DNA of 64,000 nt from Pantoea sp. AS-PWVM4 (GTDB taxonomy: Bacteria; Pseudomonadota; Gammaproteobacteria; Enterobacterales; Enterobacteriaceae): assembly GCF_000468095.1 (NCBI RefSeq), contig NZ_ASZC01000005.1:186001-250000 (forward strand), in the 5' to 3' direction. Shown in pieces: positions 9,104-18,094 of this stretch; positions within the stretch are counted from its first letter, which is position 1; each line of letters starts with the position of its first letter. The notes beneath the pieces are model-generated. The model did no database searches and was not told where the DNA came from. It was given only the letters and a program-made list of their open reading frames with translations. A program made the translations under genes and the position numbers.

Positions 9104-9880
9104 TTATTTGCCGCTGAGGCTGTTGTGAATCATGTCCAGCCAGCCGGGAATACCCAGTTGGAAGGATTGCAGCAGTTTCATGTCAAAGCCGCGGAAGAAA
9201 CCGCTCAGCACGAACAGCAGCACAATGGCGGTCATCATCACCTTGGTGACTTTGTTCCAGCCGCTCTCCTCGACACCCTTACCGATCAGAATACCCAGCA
9301 CCAGGCCCGGTACGGCGTTGCCCATAATCAGCTGCGCCAGGCCGCCGAAAATGGTGGCCCAGAAGCCCGATTTCTTACCGGCATCAATCGCTGCCAGCCA
9401 GAAAATCACCGGCATCACGGTGTTCACCAGCAGGTTGGCCGCCGGTACCAATACTTTTACCGCCGTAACCTGCAACGCTGCCGGAACGGCAGAAGCGGTG
9501 CTGTTCAGGAAGGCGACGACGATCATGCCGATGATGCCGCAGGCAATCGCCATCTTCTTCGGGTTGTGTAGTGTTTCTGCTACGTTGCGGTTTTTCACCA
9601 TCAGGGCCGCCGCGCCCCAGTTCGGCAGGATGCGATGGTCAACATCCTGAGTGAAGGAACCCGCTGCAACGGATGAAGCCCAGGCGTTAAAGAAAAAGCC
9701 GAGACCAAAGGAGAAGTGCGATGCCGGATCGCCCTCACAGGAGTTAAGCTCGCCCAGCGTACGGAACGCGCCCATGCCCTGCGTGGTAGGAGCATGGAAC
9801 ATGCGCGCCGCACCTGCTCCAACGCCAACCCCTACCAACCCGCCAATGATTAACGACTTAAACAAAATAATTAAAAACAT
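9104..9880 (-). CDS. DUF4311 family membrane protein
   Basis: 258 residues, strongly hydrophobic, with glycine-rich helices (LIIGGLVGVGVGAGAARMF at the N-terminus, IIGMIVVAFLNSTASAVPA in the middle, VMMTAIVLLFVLSGFF near the C-terminus). The loop LGELNSCEGDPASHFSFGLGFF contains polar and charged residues inside an otherwise hydrophobic region and is a candidate substrate site. It is probably the second membrane subunit of the uptake system. The family has no assigned function; the transporter role is inferred from topology and neighbours. Confidence 0.85.
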   Translation of the reverse strand: MFLIILFKSLIIGGLVGVGVGAGAARMFHAPTTQGMGAFRTLGELNSCEGDPASHFSFGLGFFFNAWASSVAAGSFTQDVDHRILPNWGAAALMVKNRNVAETLHNPKKMAIACGIIGMIVVAFLNSTASAVPAALQVTAVKVLVPAANLLVNTVMPVIFWLAAIDAGKKSGFWATIFGGLAQLIMGNAVPGLVLGILIGKGVEESGWNKVTKVMMTAIVLLFVLSGFFRGFDMKLLQSFQLGIPGWLDMIHNSLSGK

Positions 9881-9907
9881 GCGTTTACCTTTGTTTTTCG
9901 TCTGTTG

Positions 9908-10207
9908 TTAAGGTGCCGCCGTGAATTCCACCTGTTCGGTATCGATCACGGTGACGCTGACGGTAATCTCCAGCTCCACGCTGTAGTTCCGTCGCTCACG
10001 CGCGAGGAAAAAGAACAAAAACTTCTCTGTCTTAACGCGCTCCTGCGCGCGCAGCACCCGGACATCCTGGGGTTCGATGCGCAGCAGAATTTTTTGTGTG
10101 GTGCGCAGCACCTGCTGCTGCACCTTACTCAGGGCATCGGCAAAGGCTTTGGCTTTGCTGTCACCTTTGCCCTGTACCGTTACCTGAGTCACGTATTGTT
10201 GTTTCAT
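9908..10207 (-). CDS. DUF4312 family soluble protein
   Basis: 99 residues, no membrane segment, with a mixed alpha/beta look: MKQQYVTQVTVQGKGDSKAKA then a long helix AFADALSKVQQQVLRTT, and a C-terminal strand pair. It starts 2 nt after the SFCGS gene, so the two are tightly coupled. The function is unknown; constant association with DUF4310/4311 suggests a cytosolic subunit of the same complex. Confidence 0.83.
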   Translation of the reverse strand: MKQQYVTQVTVQGKGDSKAKAFADALSKVQQQVLRTTQKILLRIEPQDVRVLRAQERVKTEKFLFFFLARERRNYSVELEITVSVTVIDTEQVEFTAAP

Positions 10208-10209
10208 AC

Positions 10210-10572
10210 TTAGCTGCCGTATTTTTTGTTCCAGGCCTGTACCAGCCGTTCACCCAGCTCTTCTTTATCCATAAAACCAAAACCGAGGACATTGGCACCT
10301 TCGTTAATCGCCGTGACGCCTTCATCAATCGAACGCATACCGTGCTTCGATTTGTAGCCATATTTGTTCTGCGCGGTAATTGCCCCCGCACCGCCGCTGC
10401 CGCAGAAGGAGATGCCGAAATCCGCATTTTCTGCCTTCATGACGTCACCCAGCTTCATATCTGCCGCTACACCCGGCACCACCACGGCACGCCCACCGGC
10501 TTTCTCTACGCCAGCCGCGACTTTTTGCCCTTTACCCAAACGATCACCAATGACTACCGTTACCATGTTCAA
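10210..10572 (-). CDS. Glycine-rich SFCGS family protein
   Basis: 120 residues, cytosolic. The family signature ISFCGSGGAGAITAQ is intact (Cys near residue 56), preceded by VVIGDRLGKGQKVAAGV and followed by GMRSIDEGVTAINEGANVLGFG. The Cys-Gly-Ser-Gly-Gly loop recalls the phosphocysteine loop of PTS EIIB domains, but it sits mid-chain rather than after the first strand, so the resemblance is only suggestive. It lies between the orphan PRD gene and DUF4312. The function is not established. Confidence 0.85.
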   Translation of the reverse strand: MNMVTVVIGDRLGKGQKVAAGVEKAGGRAVVVPGVAADMKLGDVMKAENADFGISFCGSGGAGAITAQNKYGYKSKHGMRSIDEGVTAINEGANVLGFGFMDKEELGERLVQAWNKKYGS

Positions 10573-10591
10573 TTCCTCTTTGATTGCTGAC

Positions 10592-10924
10592 TTAATTCGA
10601 TCTTGCTACTTCAATGTGGACGGACAGCAACCACGCCTCTTCGCGTGGCAGGTTGCCAAACAGATCCACCACCTGCTGCGCCAGCGCCATGGTCTCGGGC
10701 GAGATGTCCTCAAACAGCTCCGCTTCCACTTCCGGTAACGCTTCACCGGTCAGGGAGCGCGAGGCCATTGCTCGCACATGTGAGGCCAGCATCTGCTGCT
10801 GCACCGCATTGGGTTCAATGTGGTGCGCGGCATACAGCGCGGCAATCTGCATCATCACGTTATCCGCCAGCGCCTGAATCGCTTCCGGCGTGCTTTGTTT
10901 CAGCGGAACAGCTTCACTACTCAC
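10592..10924 (-). CDS. Stand-alone PRD-domain protein (EF_0829 family)
   Basis: 110 residues from a GTG at 10924 (VSSEAVPLKQSTP). A GTG three codons upstream (10933) is in frame, but the AGGAG lies almost on top of it and eight nt before 10924. The whole protein is one PTS regulatory domain, with His residues in MLASHVRAMAS and LLSVHIEVARSN at the positions phosphorylated in other PRDs. It has no DNA- or RNA-binding domain. It is the first gene of the operon. It may carry a phospho-signal from HPr or modulate the transporter or regulator; this is inference. Confidence 0.85.
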   Translation of the reverse strand: MSSEAVPLKQSTPEAIQALADNVMMQIAALYAAHHIEPNAVQQQMLASHVRAMASRSLTGEALPEVEAELFEDISPETMALAQQVVDLFGNLPREEAWLLSVHIEVARSN

Positions 10925-11014
10925 CTGGCTCACTCCTGTTTACAGCGGACAATGACAGTTAATTCGCGTTGAGAAGAAATTACGCTGTTCGCTGTTGGCT
11001 GTGGAGACGCATCT

Positions 11015-11034
11015 TTTCCACCTCAAAGTGGAAA
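11015..11034. promoter_or_regulatory. Candidate operator dyad upstream of the PRD operon
   Basis: TTTCCAC-CTCAAA-GTGGAAA is a perfect 7-bp dyad with a 6-bp spacer, about 90 bp upstream of the first gene of the minus-strand operon. It lies in the only gap that can hold the operon promoter (10925-11145). It could be the binding site of the PRD/EIIB/EIIA regulator. No clear sigma-70 -35/-10 pair was fixed. Confidence 0.35.
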
Positions 11035-11145
11035 TCATGCGAGCAACTGTGCGCCAGATCGCAGGATGCACGAATAATGCAAAACGCATCACGTTTTACA
11101 CAGAATGATGGATTTAACGCATTCAGGCAGTCAGATATGACCAGG

Positions 11146-11173
11146 GAAATAAGGCCAGCCAATTAGCTGGCCT
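11146..11173 (-). terminator. Terminator after cybC
   Basis: On the minus strand AGGCCAGC-TAATTG-GCTGGCCT is a perfect 8-bp stem followed by TTATTT. It starts 5 nt past the cybC stop and insulates the downstream accessory operon. Confidence 0.8.
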
Positions 11174-11178
11174 GACTA

Positions 11179-11565
11179 TCAGCGGAATTTCTTATGGTTG
11201 GCGTTGCGAATATCTTCCAGTTTCTTCGCTTCGGTTTTGGCTTCGTCCAGTTTGTTGGCTTTCGCCAGTTGGTCGACCACATCAATCTGGGCGATCAATG
11301 AATCCAGTCCGGCATGAAAATCCTTGATCTGGGCGCTATCAGCAGGCTGACCTTCCAGCTTTTCCGGCGTGGATTTTTTGGCATCCTCCGCCGCCTGGCG
11401 CATCTTGCCCAGTGCGGTTTGCATCTCCTGCGCATCATCAGTTTTTTTAACCGTGCTCAGGCCATCTTTGAGGGTATCCATATCTTTTTCCAGGTCAGCC
11501 GCATATAAGCTGGCACTGGAGAACAACAACGACAGAGACAACATTGCAATCACATGCTTACGCAT
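11179..11565 (-). CDS. cybC: Cytochrome b562, periplasmic
   Basis: 128 residues. The signal peptide ends SASLYAA, so the mature protein begins ADLEKDMDTL. The heme-b ligands of E. coli cytochrome b562 (Met7 and His102 of the mature chain) correspond to the Met in EKDMDTL and the His in RNANHKKF near the C-terminus. It is a four-helix bundle; the physiological redox partner is unknown. Many E. coli K-12 cybC copies are reported as truncated, but this one is full length. It lies just downstream of pmbA as in E. coli, with a terminator on each side. Confidence 0.95.
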   Translation of the reverse strand: MRKHVIAMLSLSLLFSSASLYAADLEKDMDTLKDGLSTVKKTDDAQEMQTALGKMRQAAEDAKKSTPEKLEGQPADSAQIKDFHAGLDSLIAQIDVVDQLAKANKLDEAKTEAKKLEDIRNANHKKFR

Positions 11566-11592
11566 CGTTTATTCCTTTTTTATTTTACTGAC

Positions 11593-11619
11593 AAAAAAGG
11601 CAGCCTTGCGGGCTGCCTT
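11593..11619 (-). terminator. Terminator between pmbA and cybC
   Basis: On the minus strand AAGGCAGCC-CGCAA-GGCTGCCTT forms a 9-bp stem followed by a run of six T (AAAAAA on the plus strand at 11593-11598). It lies 15 nt past the pmbA stop. cybC therefore needs its own promoter or readthrough. Confidence 0.85.
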
Positions 11620-11634
11620 CAGGAAGCGATGTCA

Positions 11635-12975
11635 TTATTGACCGGCGATCTTCATCTCCGGTAGCAGCACCGATCCACACTGGATGTTGCTGCGGGTTTC
11701 AATATCGTTGCCGACAGTGACCATATTACGCCACATATCCTTCAGGTTGCCGGCGATGGTGATTTCGCTCACCGGGTACTGGATCTCACCGTTCTCCACC
11801 CAGTAACCGGCAGCACCGCGTGAATAGTCACCGGTAATGGCGCTCACCCCCTGCCCCATCAGCTCGGTCACCACCAGGCCACGCCCCATCTGCTTCAGCA
11901 AATCTGCGAAGCTGTGGCCCTGACCGGCAATGCGCCAGTTGTGGATACCGCCCGCATGGCCTGTGCTTTGCAGACCGAGTTTGCGCGCGGAGTAGCTGGT
12001 CAGCAGCCAGTTTTGCAGCACACCATTTTTGATAATGTCACGCGCCTGAGTGCGTACCCCTTCGCTGTCGAACGGCGTTGAGGCCAGCCCTTTCAGCAAA
12101 TGCGGTTTCTCTTCGATGGTCAGCCATTCCGGCAGGATCTGCGTGCCCAAAGCATCCAGCAGGAAGGTGGATTTACGATAGACGCTGCTGCCGCTGATGG
12201 CTCCCACCAGATGGCCAAACAATCCGGTTGCCACTTCCGGGGCGAAAATCACTGGCGCTTGCATGGTGGAGAGTTTGCGTGGCGCCAGGCGTGACAGCAC
12301 GCGACGCGCGCATTCAGCACCGACCCAATCCGCGCTTTGCAGATCGTTGATATCACGGCCAATGGTGTAGGCGTAATCACGTTCCATCTCGCCGTTCTGC
12401 TCGGCAATCACGCAACTGGAGAGCGAGTGGCGGCTGGAGCAGTAGCTTTGCAACATGCCATGACTGTTGCCAAAAACTTTGATACCGACGTGGCTGTTGA
12501 AGCTGCCGCCTTCGGTGTTGGTGATACGCTTGTCAGCCTGTAGCGCAGCCTGTTCCGCCTGCGCGGCCAGCTCAATGGCGCGATCGGCATCGATCTCCCA
12601 CGGATGGTAGAGATCGAGATCCGGTGCCTCGAACGCCAGCAAATCGCGATCCGCCGGGCCAGCATTGGGATCGCTTGAGGTGTAGCGGGCAATATCGATC
12701 GCCGCCTGCACGGTGCGTTTGATGGCATCCGGGCTGAGGTCGGTCGAGGAAGCACTGCCTTTGCGATTCTGATGATAAACGGTGATGCCGAGTGCGCCAT
12801 CGCTGTTAAATTCGACGTTTTCCACTTCGCCGTAGCGGGTACTGACACCGATACCGGTGGTTTTGGTCACCGCCACTTCTGCGCCATCGGTGCTGGCTTT
12901 CGCCAGTTCCAGCGCCTGTGCGACAGCCTGTTCCAACACTTTACGTTGTTCTGCAACCTGAGTAGATACGTTCAT
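11635..12975 (-). CDS. pmbA: Metalloprotease PmbA (TldE)
   Basis: 446 residues. It is the TldE half of the heterodimeric TldD/TldE protease, which in E. coli matures microcin B17 and degrades the CcdA antitoxin. TldE lacks the catalytic HExxxH of TldD, and none is seen here. Family features include the C-terminal [20 protein letters not shown] and [15 protein letters not shown]. It is divergent from darP across 115 bp and shares the cybC-pmbA-darP-mpl order with E. coli. Confidence 0.96.
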   Translation of the reverse strand: MNVSTQVAEQRKVLEQAVAQALELAKASTDGAEVAVTKTTGIGVSTRYGEVENVEFNSDGALGITVYHQNRKGSASSTDLSPDAIKRTVQAAIDIARYTSSDPNAGPADRDLLAFEAPDLDLYHPWEIDADRAIELAAQAEQAALQADKRITNTEGGSFNSHVGIKVFGNSHGMLQSYCSSRHSLSSCVIAEQNGEMERDYAYTIGRDINDLQSADWVGAECARRVLSRLAPRKLSTMQAPVIFAPEVATGLFGHLVGAISGSSVYRKSTFLLDALGTQILPEWLTIEEKPHLLKGLASTPFDSEGVRTQARDIIKNGVLQNWLLTSYSARKLGLQSTGHAGGIHNWRIAGQGHSFADLLKQMGRGLVVTELMGQGVSAITGDYSRGAAGYWVENGEIQYPVSEITIAGNLKDMWRNMVTVGNDIETRSNIQCGSVLLPEMKIAGQ

Positions 12976-13090
12976 CGACCTGCCGTCTAATCTTATGTAT
13001 GAATGTTTTGAGTCTATCAGACTCAGAGAACAATTTCGCAGTCACCCGATAAACTGGTAGGATTAGCCTCTTTTTTTAGGGAGCCAAGAG

Positions 13091-13636
13091 ATGACCAAGC
13101 AGCCCGAAGACTGGCTCGATGATGTGCCGGATAATCAGGAAGAAGAAGACGAAGAGATTATCTGGGTCAGTAAAAGCGAAATTAAACGCGATGCCGAGGA
13201 GCTGAAGCGCCTGGGTGCCGAGTTAGTTGATCTGGGGAAAAACTCCCTCGATAAAATTCCACTCGACGAAGATTTACGTGCCGCGATTGAACTGGCGCAG
13301 CGTATTAAGAAAGAAGGTCGCCGCCGCCAGTTGCAGCTGATCGGCAAAATGCTGCGCGCGCGCGATGAAGATCCGATCCGCCAGGCACTGGATAAGCTGA
13401 AAAACCGCCACAACCAGCAGGTTGCGCTGTTCCATAAACTGGAAAACTTACGCGATCGTCTGATTGAGCAAGGTGATGATGTGATGGCCGAGGTGATCAA
13501 CCTCTATCCGCAGGCGGATCGCCAGCAACTGCGCAGTATGATCCGTAATGCGCAGAAAGAGAAAGCCGGTAACAAGCCACCGAAATCCGCGCGTCAGATT
13601 TTCCAGTATTTGCGTGAGCTGGCTGAAGCACAATAA
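13091..13636 (+). CDS. darP: DarP (YjgA), ribosome biogenesis factor
   Basis: 181 residues, highly charged, with an acidic N-terminus ([21 protein letters not shown]) and a largely helical body. In E. coli YjgA/DarP associates with late 50S precursors and promotes peptidyl-transferase-centre maturation. GGGAGCC precedes the ATG. It is convergent with mpl, with a REP-like repeat filling the gap. The hairpin GAGTCT-ATC-AGACTC at 13009-13023 lies in the shared upstream region with pmbA. Confidence 0.95.
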   Translation: MTKQPEDWLDDVPDNQEEEDEEIIWVSKSEIKRDAEELKRLGAELVDLGKNSLDKIPLDEDLRAAIELAQRIKKEGRRRQLQLIGKMLRARDEDPIRQALDKLKNRHNQQVALFHKLENLRDRLIEQGDDVMAEVINLYPQADRQQLRSMIRNAQKEKAGNKPPKSARQIFQYLRELAEAQ

Positions 13637-13654
13637 GCTTCAAACTGCTGAACC

Positions 13655-13755
13655 GTAGCGGCGCGATAAATCGCGCGTCTTTTCTTGCCACCGGCACAGA
13701 ACTGCGCGATAAATCGCGCCGCTACAAAAAAAGACACGATAAATCGCGCCGTTAC
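13655..13755. repeat. REP-like palindromic repeat (copy 2)
   Basis: Begins GTAGCGGCGCGAT, holds two GCGCGATAAATCGCGC units and a third degenerate unit, and ends CGCGCCGTTAC close to the mpl stop. It fills the gap between convergent darP and mpl; no other terminator was seen there. Confidence 0.85.
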
Positions 13756-13758
13756 GGA

Positions 13759-15114
13759 TTAACGACCCAGCCTCTCCAGCAGTTTCTGATGGATCCCACC
13801 AAACCCGCCGTTGCTCATCACGAGGATGTTATCGCCCGGCTGTGCCACCTTCGCCACCATCTCCACCAGCGTATCGATATCCGCGCTCCAGTGCGCAGGC
13901 TGGATACAGGCATCAGCCACGTCCGACACCTGCCACGGAATATGGTGTGGCTGGAACAAGAACACCTCATCCGCACGCCCCAGTGACGGAGCCAGTTCAT
14001 TCTTACTGACGCCCATCTTCATAGTATTGGAGCGCGGCTCCAGCACCGCCAGAATACGTGCCGTGCCGCCGACTTTGCTACGCAGCGCAGCCAGGGTAGC
14101 CAGAATTGCCGTGGGGTGATGAGCAAAATCGTCATAGACCTTGATGGCATTCACTTCACCACGCAATTCCAGACGACGGCGCGCGTTGATAAAGCGCCCC
14201 AGCGCTTCGCCCGCATCTTCGGGTTTCACACCGACATGACGCGCGGCGGCTATCGCCATCAGACCGTTATGCATGTTGTGTTCGCCCACCAGGCCCCAGC
14301 TCACTTCCGCCACTTTGGCACCATCGAGCCAGACTTCCCAGTGTGAGGCATCCGGCGTCAGTTTTTTCGCCTGCCAGTGGCCGTTGTCGCCCACCGTTTC
14401 CTGTTCGCTCCAGCAACCCATCGCCATCACCTGCTTCAGGTTGTGATCGTGTTCCGGCAGCAGGATCTTCCCCTGGCCCGGTACGATACGGATCAGATGA
14501 TGGAACTGTTTCTGGATCGCCCGCAGATCGTCAAAGATATCCGCATGATCGAACTCCAGATTGTTAAGAATCAGCGTGCGCGGGCAGTAATGAACAAACT
14601 TGGAGCGTTTGTCGAAAAAGGCGCTGTCATACTCATCCGCTTCGATAACGAAGAACGGGCTTTTTCCTAATTTTGCTGATACATCGAAATTTCCCGGCAC
14701 ACCGCCAATAATGAAGCCAGGTTCAAGGCCACAAGCCTCCAGAATCCACGCCGCCATGCCGGCTGTCGTGGTTTTGCCGTGAGTACCGGCCACTGCCAGC
14801 ACCCAGCGGTCACGCAGCACAAAATCGTGCAGCCACTGTGGACCAGAGAGGTAGGGAATGTTGCGTTCCAGCACTGCTTCCACACAGGGATTTCCGCGTG
14901 TCATGGCGTTACCAATGATCACCATATCGGGTGCAGGATCGAGCTGGCTGGCATCATAACCTTCCGTTAATTCAATGCCTTGCTGCTCCAGCAAGGTGCT
15001 CATTGGCGGATAGACATTGGCGTCAGAGCCGGTCACCTGGTGGCCCAGCGAGCGGGCCAGCATTGCCAGGCCGCCCATGAAAGTGCCACAAATCCCAAGG
15101 ATGTGAATACGCAT
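13759..15114 (-). CDS. mpl: Mpl, murein peptide ligase
   Basis: 451 residues. It joins recycled L-Ala-gamma-D-Glu-meso-DAP tripeptide to UDP-MurNAc with ATP in peptidoglycan recycling. The Mur-ligase layout is visible: N-terminal nucleotide-binding GICGTFMGGLAMLA, the central ATP loop GTHGKTTTAGMAAWIL (near 110), the catalytic IEADEYDSAFFDKRSKF, and a C-terminal domain with YDDFAHHPTAI. It is cytosolic. It is divergent from fbp across 169 bp, as in E. coli. Confidence 0.97.
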   Translation of the reverse strand: MRIHILGICGTFMGGLAMLARSLGHQVTGSDANVYPPMSTLLEQQGIELTEGYDASQLDPAPDMVIIGNAMTRGNPCVEAVLERNIPYLSGPQWLHDFVLRDRWVLAVAGTHGKTTTAGMAAWILEACGLEPGFIIGGVPGNFDVSAKLGKSPFFVIEADEYDSAFFDKRSKFVHYCPRTLILNNLEFDHADIFDDLRAIQKQFHHLIRIVPGQGKILLPEHDHNLKQVMAMGCWSEQETVGDNGHWQAKKLTPDASHWEVWLDGAKVAEVSWGLVGEHNMHNGLMAIAAARHVGVKPEDAGEALGRFINARRRLELRGEVNAIKVYDDFAHHPTAILATLAALRSKVGGTARILAVLEPRSNTMKMGVSKNELAPSLGRADEVFLFQPHHIPWQVSDVADACIQPAHWSADIDTLVEMVAKVAQPGDNILVMSNGGFGGIHQKLLERLGR

Positions 15115-15283
15115 AAATTTGTTCCATTACTCATAAGTCCGGCGCTCAGTTTAACCCCGAGTGCAAGTGGAAGAAACGGATTTGGCCTATGGTTTTTGAA
15201 GTTCAATCGGCTAAACTGCGTACGCATACGTTGGCAGTTTGTTACAGTGGCTGCCACTCCATCGTAGATTCAGGGAATGTGTT

Positions 15284-16291
15284 ATGAAAACGTTAGGCGA
15301 ATTTATCGTCGAGAAGCAACACGACTTTCCTCACGCCACAGGTGAACTGACGGCGCTGATTTCAGCCATCAAGCTGGGAGCTAAAATTATCCACCGCGAC
15401 ATCAACAAAGCGGGTCTGGTGGATATTCTTGGCGCCAGTGGCGTGGAAAACGTCCAGGGTGAACAGCAGATGAAGCTGGACCTGTTCGCGAACGAAAAGC
15501 TGAAAGCGGCACTGAAAGCGCGCGGCATTGTGGCTGGTATCGCCTCTGAAGAAGAAGATGAGTTCGTCATCTTTGAAGGCGTTGAGCACGGTAAATACGT
15601 GGTGCTGATGGACCCACTCGACGGTTCTTCCAACATCGACGTTAACGTTTCCGTTGGCACAATCTTCTCGATCTACCACCGTGTTTCACCGCCGGGAACA
15701 CCGGTTACCGAAGCTGACTTTATGCAGCCGGGTCACAAGCAGGTTGCCGCAGGTTACGTGGTCTACGGTTCGTCTACCATGATGGTGTACACCACCGGGG
15801 TTGGCGTTCACGCCTTTACTTACGATCCGTCACTTGGGGTATTCTGCCTGAGCCACGAACGTATGACCTTCCCGGAGAAGGGCTATACCTACTCCATCAA
15901 CGAAGGAAACTACATTCGCTTCCCGCAGGGCGTGAAAAAATATCTGAAGTTCTGCCAGGAAGAGGATATTGCGACTAAACGTCCTTATACCTCACGCTAC
16001 ATCGGTTCACTGGTGGCAGATTTCCACCGTAACCTGTTGAAAGGCGGAATTTATCTCTACCCAAGCACCGCCAGCCACCCGAAAGGTAAGCTGCGTTTGC
16101 TGTACGAATGCAACCCGATGGCGTTCCTTGCCGAGCAGGCAGGCGGTAAAGCCAGCGACGGTAAACAACGTATTCTCGATATTCAACCAGAAACCCTGCA
16201 CCAGCGCTGCCCGTTCTTCTGCGGTAATGACGCGATGGTGGATGACGTCGAGCGCTTCCTGCGCGAGTTCCCGGATGATCACCAGGGCTGA
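15284..16291 (+). CDS. fbp: Class I fructose-1,6-bisphosphatase
   Basis: 335 residues from the ATG at 15284 ([17 protein letters not shown]), against 332 in E. coli. It hydrolyses fructose-1,6-bisphosphate to fructose-6-phosphate in gluconeogenesis, with Mg2+ held by the [10 protein letters not shown] motif (near 115) and by EEEDEF upstream. Also conserved are [19 protein letters not shown] and [12 protein letters not shown]. The family is inhibited by AMP. A REP-like repeat follows the stop codon. Confidence 0.97.
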   Translation: MKTLGEFIVEKQHDFPHATGELTALISAIKLGAKIIHRDINKAGLVDILGASGVENVQGEQQMKLDLFANEKLKAALKARGIVAGIASEEEDEFVIFEGVEHGKYVVLMDPLDGSSNIDVNVSVGTIFSIYHRVSPPGTPVTEADFMQPGHKQVAAGYVVYGSSTMMVYTTGVGVHAFTYDPSLGVFCLSHERMTFPEKGYTYSINEGNYIRFPQGVKKYLKFCQEEDIATKRPYTSRYIGSLVADFHRNLLKGGIYLYPSTASHPKGKLRLLYECNPMAFLAEQAGGKASDGKQRILDIQPETLHQRCPFFCGNDAMVDDVERFLREFPDDHQG

Positions 16292-16301
16292 TGGATAGCA
16301 T

Positions 16302-16357
16302 GTAGCGGCGCGATTTATCGCGCAGGTTTAAAGGCGCGCGATGAATCGCGCCGCTAC
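16302..16357. repeat. REP-like palindromic repeat (copy 3)
   Basis: GTAGCGGCGCGAT at the left and CGCGCCGCTAC at the right form inverted outer arms, each linked to a GCGCGAT-type half-palindrome, with an 11-nt A/G-rich centre. It lies between convergent fbp and the chemoreceptor gene. Confidence 0.85.
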
Positions 16358-16361
16358 AAAT

Positions 16362-17924
16362 TTATGCCGTGGCTATCCGAAACTGCGCCATCGACTCCTG
16401 CAATTGTTGCGATTGTGCTTCGAGCGATTGGGTTGCCGCACTGGCTTCCTCCACCAACGCCGCATTCTGCTGCGCCACCTCGTCCATTTGTGTCACCGCC
16501 TGATTGACCTGCTCAATACCGCGACTCTGCTCTTCAGAGGAAACCGAAATCTCCTTCATCAGCGTGGTCACGCGCATCACCTCACTGGAGATCTCATCCA
16601 TCGTTTCACCCGCCTGCGTCGCCATGACGCTGCCCTCTTTGACACGGGTTTGCGAGTCGCTGATCAGCTCACGAATCTCCTTCGCGGCGGTGGCACTGCG
16701 TCCCGCCAGGGTACGCACCTCATTTGCCACCACGGCGAAACCACGCCCCTGTTCACCGGCGCGGGCCGCTTCCACTGACGCGTTCAGAGCCAGAATGTTG
16801 GTCTGGAATGCGATGCCATCGATCACGCTGAGAATATCGGCGATGCGATCGGAGCTGTGGGTGATCTCCTGCATCTTCTCAATGACGTAGCACACCACTT
16901 CCGCGCCACGATCGGCGGTGTCAGAAACGCTATTCGCCAATTGATGCGCCTGCTGGGCATTGCTGGCGTTGAGTCGTACCGTGGCGGTGAGCTGCTCCAT
17001 GCTGGCAGCAGTTTGCTCCAGCGACGCTGCCGACTCCTCAGTACGCTGGGAAAGGTGCACCGTCCCGGCCGCCAGCTCACGGCTGCCAACATCAATTTGC
17101 AGGCTGGCTTCACGCACCTGGCTGACGGAATCACGCAGGGCCAACTGCATCACCTCCAGCGCCTGATTCAGGCGTCCCAGCTCATTGTGGGTGGTTTCGG
17201 GCAGGGTTTGTGACAGATCCCCTTCAGCTACCCGTTGCAGATGGCCAATCGCACTTTCCAGCGGTGTCAGCAACAGACGACGCAGGATCTGCCACGCCAG
17301 TACGATCAACACCACCGTCAGCACCATAGCAATGCCAATCAGGATTTTCATCTGCGTTTCATTACGCGCCGCCTTCGCCAGGCGATCAGCAGAGACTTGA
17401 TCGGCGTACAAGCTGAAATCGTTCACCGCTTTGGCGTAGTTGGCCGCCAGAGTGGAGAGATTGCCTTCCAGTACCGTGTAATATTCATCGGTGTACTGCT
17501 TTTGCAGCGCATCCATCATCGGCGCAATCCCTTGTTGCAGATAAGCGCCAAAGCTGGCTGCCACCGCATCAGCCAGGATTTTGCCCTGGGCCGTCACGGT
17601 GCCTGCATCGACAAAATCCTTCAGATGCTTTTGCGAGGTGACAACATCAGCCTGGGCCTGTTTGGTCACTGCGGCCCCCTCATCCAGCAGGCCAATTTCG
17701 ATTTTGCGCACCGCCAGCGCACCACTGGCGCGAGCGCGCATCAGATCAGCGTTGCTTTGATACAGGCTATTGAGTTCAATGCCCTGAATACGATTGATCA
17801 CATCCAGCGACTGATTGCCGGCATTGATGGCGTAAATCCCCAGGGTGCTGACCGCCAACAGCAGCAATGTCATAAAGGCGAGTAGTGTGAGTAGACCGGT
17901 CCGTACTGATAAATTTTTGATCAT
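16362..17924 (-). CDS. Methyl-accepting chemotaxis protein, 4HB (Tar-like) sensor
   Basis: 520 residues. TM1 spans about 10-32 and a periplasmic four-helix-bundle ligand domain about 35-190. TM2 covers about 193-213 ([18 protein letters not shown]) and HAMP about 214-268. The cytoplasmic signalling domain has the conserved hairpin tip [23 protein letters not shown]. The C-terminus ends [14 protein letters not shown] with no NWETF-type pentapeptide, so CheR/CheB tethering is not expected. The ligand is unknown. This gene is not between fbp and ppa in E. coli and is an accessory insertion; composition looks like its neighbours. Confidence 0.93.
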   Translation of the reverse strand: MIKNLSVRTGLLTLLAFMTLLLLAVSTLGIYAINAGNQSLDVINRIQGIELNSLYQSNADLMRARASGALAVRKIEIGLLDEGAAVTKQAQADVVTSQKHLKDFVDAGTVTAQGKILADAVAASFGAYLQQGIAPMMDALQKQYTDEYYTVLEGNLSTLAANYAKAVNDFSLYADQVSADRLAKAARNETQMKILIGIAMVLTVVLIVLAWQILRRLLLTPLESAIGHLQRVAEGDLSQTLPETTHNELGRLNQALEVMQLALRDSVSQVREASLQIDVGSRELAAGTVHLSQRTEESAASLEQTAASMEQLTATVRLNASNAQQAHQLANSVSDTADRGAEVVCYVIEKMQEITHSSDRIADILSVIDGIAFQTNILALNASVEAARAGEQGRGFAVVANEVRTLAGRSATAAKEIRELISDSQTRVKEGSVMATQAGETMDEISSEVMRVTTLMKEISVSSEEQSRGIEQVNQAVTQMDEVAQQNAALVEEASAATQSLEAQSQQLQESMAQFRIATA

Positions 17925-18094
17925 GTTAGTACCCGTGTGTGTAGAAAAAGGCAGAAATCCAGCAGCCCTAAAACGGATAAGTTATCGGCTGTCACCTCGC
18001 TAAACTTTAACCATTGTTGATGGTCAATCTACTGATGATCACCTGATCTTCAATAATGCTAACGTTACCCCAACCCCGATTGAGGAATTCCAGA

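Noticed and set aside
11040..11065. Sigma-54-like promoter (TGGCGC-N4-TTGCT on the minus strand) upstream of the PRD operon
   Set aside because: The GG and GC elements are separated by 9 bp instead of the required 10. The operon regulator has a DeoR/Mga-type HTH and no AAA+ domain, so sigma-54 control is not expected.
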